This document shows, piece after piece, positions 5,343-7,377 of a DNA stretch of 7,377 nucleotides. The DNA comes from Bacteroidales bacterium (GTDB taxonomy: Bacteria > Bacteroidota > Bacteroidia > Bacteroidales > P3), in assembly GCA_900771365.1 (NCBI GenBank), contig CAAGNU010000360.1, forward strand, positions 1 through 7,377, written 5' to 3'. The translations under genes were made by a program, and so were the position numbers. How positions within the stretch are numbered: the first letter of the stretch is position 1; each line of letters begins with the position of its first letter. The notes under the pieces are model-generated. The model was not told the DNA's origin, searched no databases, and saw nothing but the letters and a program-made list of their open reading frames with translations.

Positions 5343-7010
5343 ATGCGACACATCCTATCTTCCTCACGACTCTTCGCAGTTGCAGCCAAGTCGGTCTGCT
5401 TGCTTTGTTTTATGTTGCCCGCTTTCAGCTGGTCGCAAGAGGTATATAAATACTGGGTGACCTTTACCGATAAGGACAGCTCCGCCTACAGCCTCGACCG
5501 TCCCGCCGAGTTCCTCAGTGAGCGGGCTTTGCAGCGTCGTGCCAAACAACGCATAATGGTCGACAGCCTCGACCTCCCCGTCTCCGGGCGTTATCTTCAG
5601 GCCGTGGCCGATGCGGGCTACGGCGTGCAACATCGTTCTCGCTGGTTTAATGCTGCGGTCGTCTATTCTGCGACGGACAGCCTGGGCGCACGTCTCGCCG
5701 AGCTGCCCTGCGTCCAATCTGTTGAGTCTATAGGGGCATACAGCCTCACGCAGCCACAGCTCCCAACCAGCCCGATAGACAAGACGCTGCATATCCGCTT
5801 TATAGGGGAGCCATATAGCCCCAATTACTATAGAAACGGCTACGACCAAATCGAACAGCTCTCCGGCGTCGTGCTGCATCGCAAAGGCTATCAGGGACAA
5901 GGCATCCTCATCGGCGTATGCGATGGAGGATTTCCTGGGGTCGATTCCGTTGATTCTTTCGACTCCCTGCGCCGTAGCGGACGCCTCGTCGCCACCCGTG
6001 ACTTTGTGTGGGAGGGAGACAACGTCTTCAGTCTCAATGGCCACGGCACCCTTGTGCTCTCCAACCTCGCAGCCAACATCCCCGGCTTCTACGTCGGCAC
6101 CGCTCCCATGGCCTCCTACGTCCTCTGTCGCACAGAAGACACCTATCATGAAGGCCTCTTTGAAGAATACAATTGGATAGCCGCAGCCGAGTACCTCGAC
6201 AGCCTCGGCGTCGATCTCATCACCTCCTCATTAGGCTATTTCTATTTCGACGATAGCACCACCAGCCACACCCTCGCCACCCTCAACGGACTTACCGCAC
6301 CCATGACCCGTGCAGCCGAGATAGCCTTCTCGCGCGGCATCTTGGTGGTTAACTCCGCAGGCAATGATGGCAACAAAGACCCGCAGCACCTCAACGTCCC
6401 CGCTGATGCAGAGCATGTGCTCACCGTGGGCGCGGCTACGCGTGAAGGCGTTCCCGCTGAGTTCAGTTCATACGGCCCCACGGTCGACCTCCGTGTCAAA
6501 CCCGATGTAATGGCCCTTGGCCAGGCTGTTGCCTGTGTCAACCAGTACGGCACCATCACTATTGCAAGCGGCACCTCTATGGCAGGTCCTATCATGGCCG
6601 GCATGATGGCCTGCCTCATGCAGCGTTATCCCCATCTCATCCCCCAGCAGCTCTGTGACAGCGTCCGTTCATGGGGCAGCACCTCCCAATTCCCCGACAG
6701 TCGTGGCGGCTACGGCATCCCCGATTTCAGCCGTGCCCTCCCGCATGACCCCACAGCTGGTATTCAATCCGCCTTGCATCCTCAGCATGTCACCCTGTCT
6801 GTCACGGAGATGCACCGCCTCGTTATCAGGTTTGAGGAAGCCCTCACCTCGCCAAGCGAGATAGTCCTGATTGACATCCAAGGCCGCGAATGCCTCCGCC
6901 ATCCTCTCCGCCCGCATCTCGCCACGCAGCGGATAGATATCTCTGCCCTCCCGGCAGGTTTCTACGTCGCCCGTATAGGTTCCTCCTCCTATAAATTGAG
7001 AGTAGAATAG
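5343..7010 (+). CDS. Secreted subtilisin-like serine protease (S8) with T9SS sorting domain
   Basis: A 555-residue exported serine endopeptidase. I start at ATG 5343, not the in-frame GTG 5292, because 5343 begins a clean signal peptide (about residues 1-31, ending LPAFSWS) and avoids overlap with the sialidase gene. An inhibitor/propeptide-like region follows (KYWVTFTDKD from 37), with the S8 domain from about 187 to 470. Catalytic residues: Asp194 in GVCDGGF (DGG instead of the usual DTG), His234 in NGHGT, Ser412 in ASGTSMAGP, and oxyanion Asn340 in NSAGNDG. The layout, including TEDTYHEG and FSSYGPTVD, recalls the uncharacterised Bacteroidetes subgroup Peptidases_S8_9. About the last 50 residues (VLIDIQGREC ... 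ISALPAGFYVARI ... YKLRVE) look like a T9SS type A C-terminal sorting domain, so it is probably released or anchored on the cell surface. Likely cotranscribed with the sialidase; the substrate is unknown. Confidence 0.93.
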   Translation: MRHILSSSRLFAVAAKSVCLLCFMLPAFSWSQEVYKYWVTFTDKDSSAYSLDRPAEFLSERALQRRAKQRIMVDSLDLPVSGRYLQAVADAGYGVQHRSRWFNAAVVYSATDSLGARLAELPCVQSVESIGAYSLTQPQLPTSPIDKTLHIRFIGEPYSPNYYRNGYDQIEQLSGVVLHRKGYQGQGILIGVCDGGFPGVDSVDSFDSLRRSGRLVATRDFVWEGDNVFSLNGHGTLVLSNLAANIPGFYVGTAPMASYVLCRTEDTYHEGLFEEYNWIAAAEYLDSLGVDLITSSLGYFYFDDSTTSHTLATLNGLTAPMTRAAEIAFSRGILVVNSAGNDGNKDPQHLNVPADAEHVLTVGAATREGVPAEFSSYGPTVDLRVKPDVMALGQAVACVNQYGTITIASGTSMAGPIMAGMMACLMQRYPHLIPQQLCDSVRSWGSTSQFPDSRGGYGIPDFSRALPHDPTAGIQSALHPQHVTLSVTEMHRLVIRFEEALTSPSEIVLIDIQGRECLRHPLRPHLATQRIDISALPAGFYVARIGSSSYKLRVE

Positions 7011-7054
7011 AAGTGAGGTTCCCGCTCATTTCATTTTTCACTAAAAACTAATAA

Positions 7055-7083
7055 AGCCCCTCAGGCTTGCGCCTTGAGGGGCT
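7055..7083. terminator. Strong GC-rich hairpin after the protease gene, T-rich on the minus strand
   Basis: AGCCCCTCA (7055-7063) pairs perfectly with TGAGGGGCT (7075-7083). GGC (7064-7066) pairs with GCC (7071-7073) around a TTGC loop, with one bulged T at 7074. It begins 45 bp after the protease stop, so it probably ends the plus-strand transcript. However, the plus side continues with GCGATAGCC and lacks a T-tract, while the minus strand reads TTTATTAGTTTTTAG after the hairpin. It may therefore chiefly terminate minus-strand transcription from the right, or work in both directions. Confidence 0.65.
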
Positions 7084-7121
7084 GCGATAGCCAGATGCCT
7101 TCTTTTTCGGGGGTCCAGGCC

Positions 7122-7377
7122 CTATGGTTGAGGCATCGATGGCCTATCGTCTTGTGAGTTATCAGGTTGAGCAAGAAAGCGTCTATTGAATATCTGAGAA
7201 TTAAGCGGTCGCGTGTTCCATATCTTTAATGCTTCAACACATATAATAGACGTTTGAGAATTATTGTTGTCCGCTAAACATGAAAAGTCGGTTTGAACCC
7301 ATTGTCTTACAATGAATTCAAACAAGATTATGGATTCCAAGCCCTCATGCGCGTGTGTGCGAGGGTTATTATTCAGC
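7122..7377 (-). CDS. Possible partial minus-strand reading frame, open to the right edge
   Basis: A minus-strand frame runs without a stop from the right edge to TAG at 7122-7124, 84 codons. It has no ATG inside; a TTG at 7340 is the only start-like codon noted. The product (pieces such as LFEFIVRQWVQTDFSC and LADNNNSQTS) matches nothing I recognise. In favour of a real gene, a minus-strand terminator-like hairpin lies 39 bp downstream (7083-7055). Against it, the frame passes through a hairpin (7291-7323) and the length could be chance. Probably not a gene, or the 3' end of one lying mostly outside. Confidence 0.15.
   Translation of the reverse strand, partial: LNNNPRTHAHEGLESIILFEFIVRQWVQTDFSCLADNNNSQTSIICVEALKIWNTRPLNSQIFNRRFLAQPDNSQDDRPSMPQP
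7291..7323. repeat. Near-perfect 33-bp hairpin/palindrome near the right edge
   Basis: GTTTGAA (7291-7297) pairs with TTCAAAC (7317-7323). CATTGT (7300-7305) pairs with ACAATG (7309-7314) around a CTT loop. Only the two-base CC/AA position in the middle mismatches. It has no T-tract on either side, so it is not a standard terminator. A transposable-element end, recombination site, or operator for a gene beyond the right edge are possibilities. Confidence 0.5.

Larger units (their letters stand above)
7084..7377. other. Lower-GC right flank without a recognisable gene
   Basis: Base composition drops (22 G+C of 60 at 7201-7260) relative to the genes. No known protein, tRNA or rRNA is recognised. 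Visible structure: CGTCTATT (7170-7177) is complementary to AATAGACG (7245-7252), TGAGAATTA recurs at 7195-7203 and 7255-7263, and a striking hairpin lies at 7291-7323. On the minus strand a short frame near 7259-7290 could encode LFMFSGQQ and a stop, but it is interrupted just upstream. It could be the decayed end of an insertion sequence or plain intergenic DNA. Confidence 0.35.

Noticed and set aside
7259..7290. Minus-strand LFMFSGQQ-stop as the end of a transposase gene
   Set aside because: The frame meets a stop a few codons upstream and nothing else transposase-like is visible; too short to support a call.

Overview
The window looks like a chromosomal segment of a Bacteroidales bacterium, most likely Prevotellaceae-like. 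The evidence is a TAnnTTTG-type -7 promoter element, four genes without Shine-Dalgarno sequences behind AT-rich G-poor leaders, a secreted GH97 glycosidase, a Bacteroides-style lipoprotein sialidase, and a subtilase with a C-terminal type IX secretion (T9SS) sorting domain. Such sorting domains are usual in Prevotella, Porphyromonas and Tannerella but generally absent from gut Bacteroides. Species cannot be read from this sequence. Coding regions are GC-rich; the spacers are much more AT-rich.

Layout. Positions 1-55 hold a hairpin followed by T-rich DNA, probably the terminator of a gene off the left edge. Positions 56-342 hold no convincing gene, only a small tandem repeat inside an imperfect dyad. 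A dyad at 343-360 and a Bacteroidetes -7 box at 367-374 precede galK (480-1622). A 264-bp AT-rich spacer full of short repeats separates galK from a secreted GH97 glycosidase (1887-3953). After a 103-bp spacer with a long-range inverted repeat comes a lipoprotein sialidase (4058-5299), then after 43 bp a secreted subtilisin-like protease (5343-7010). A strong hairpin at 7055-7083 follows. The last ~290 bases are lower in GC and carry no recognisable gene.

How the genes fit together. The GH97 protein has the Asp of the retaining subgroup (alpha-galactosidase-like) and lacks the SusB-type catalytic base, so it may release galactose, which the neighbouring galactokinase would phosphorylate. The sialidase would remove terminal sialic acids, and the T9SS protease could attack the protein part. 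Together they suggest scavenging from sialylated, alpha-galactose-bearing host glycoproteins such as mucins. This is inference from families and proximity. No transporter, SusC/SusD pair or regulator is visible.

Nothing here is clearly a new defence or mobile system. The most unusual signals are non-coding: heptamer repeats and G-free leaders before the start codons, a dense CGTRAATTA repeat/dyad array upstream of GH97, an inverted repeat between GH97 and the sialidase, a hairpin whose T-rich side faces the minus strand, and a reversal of G/C strand bias between galK and the downstream genes.
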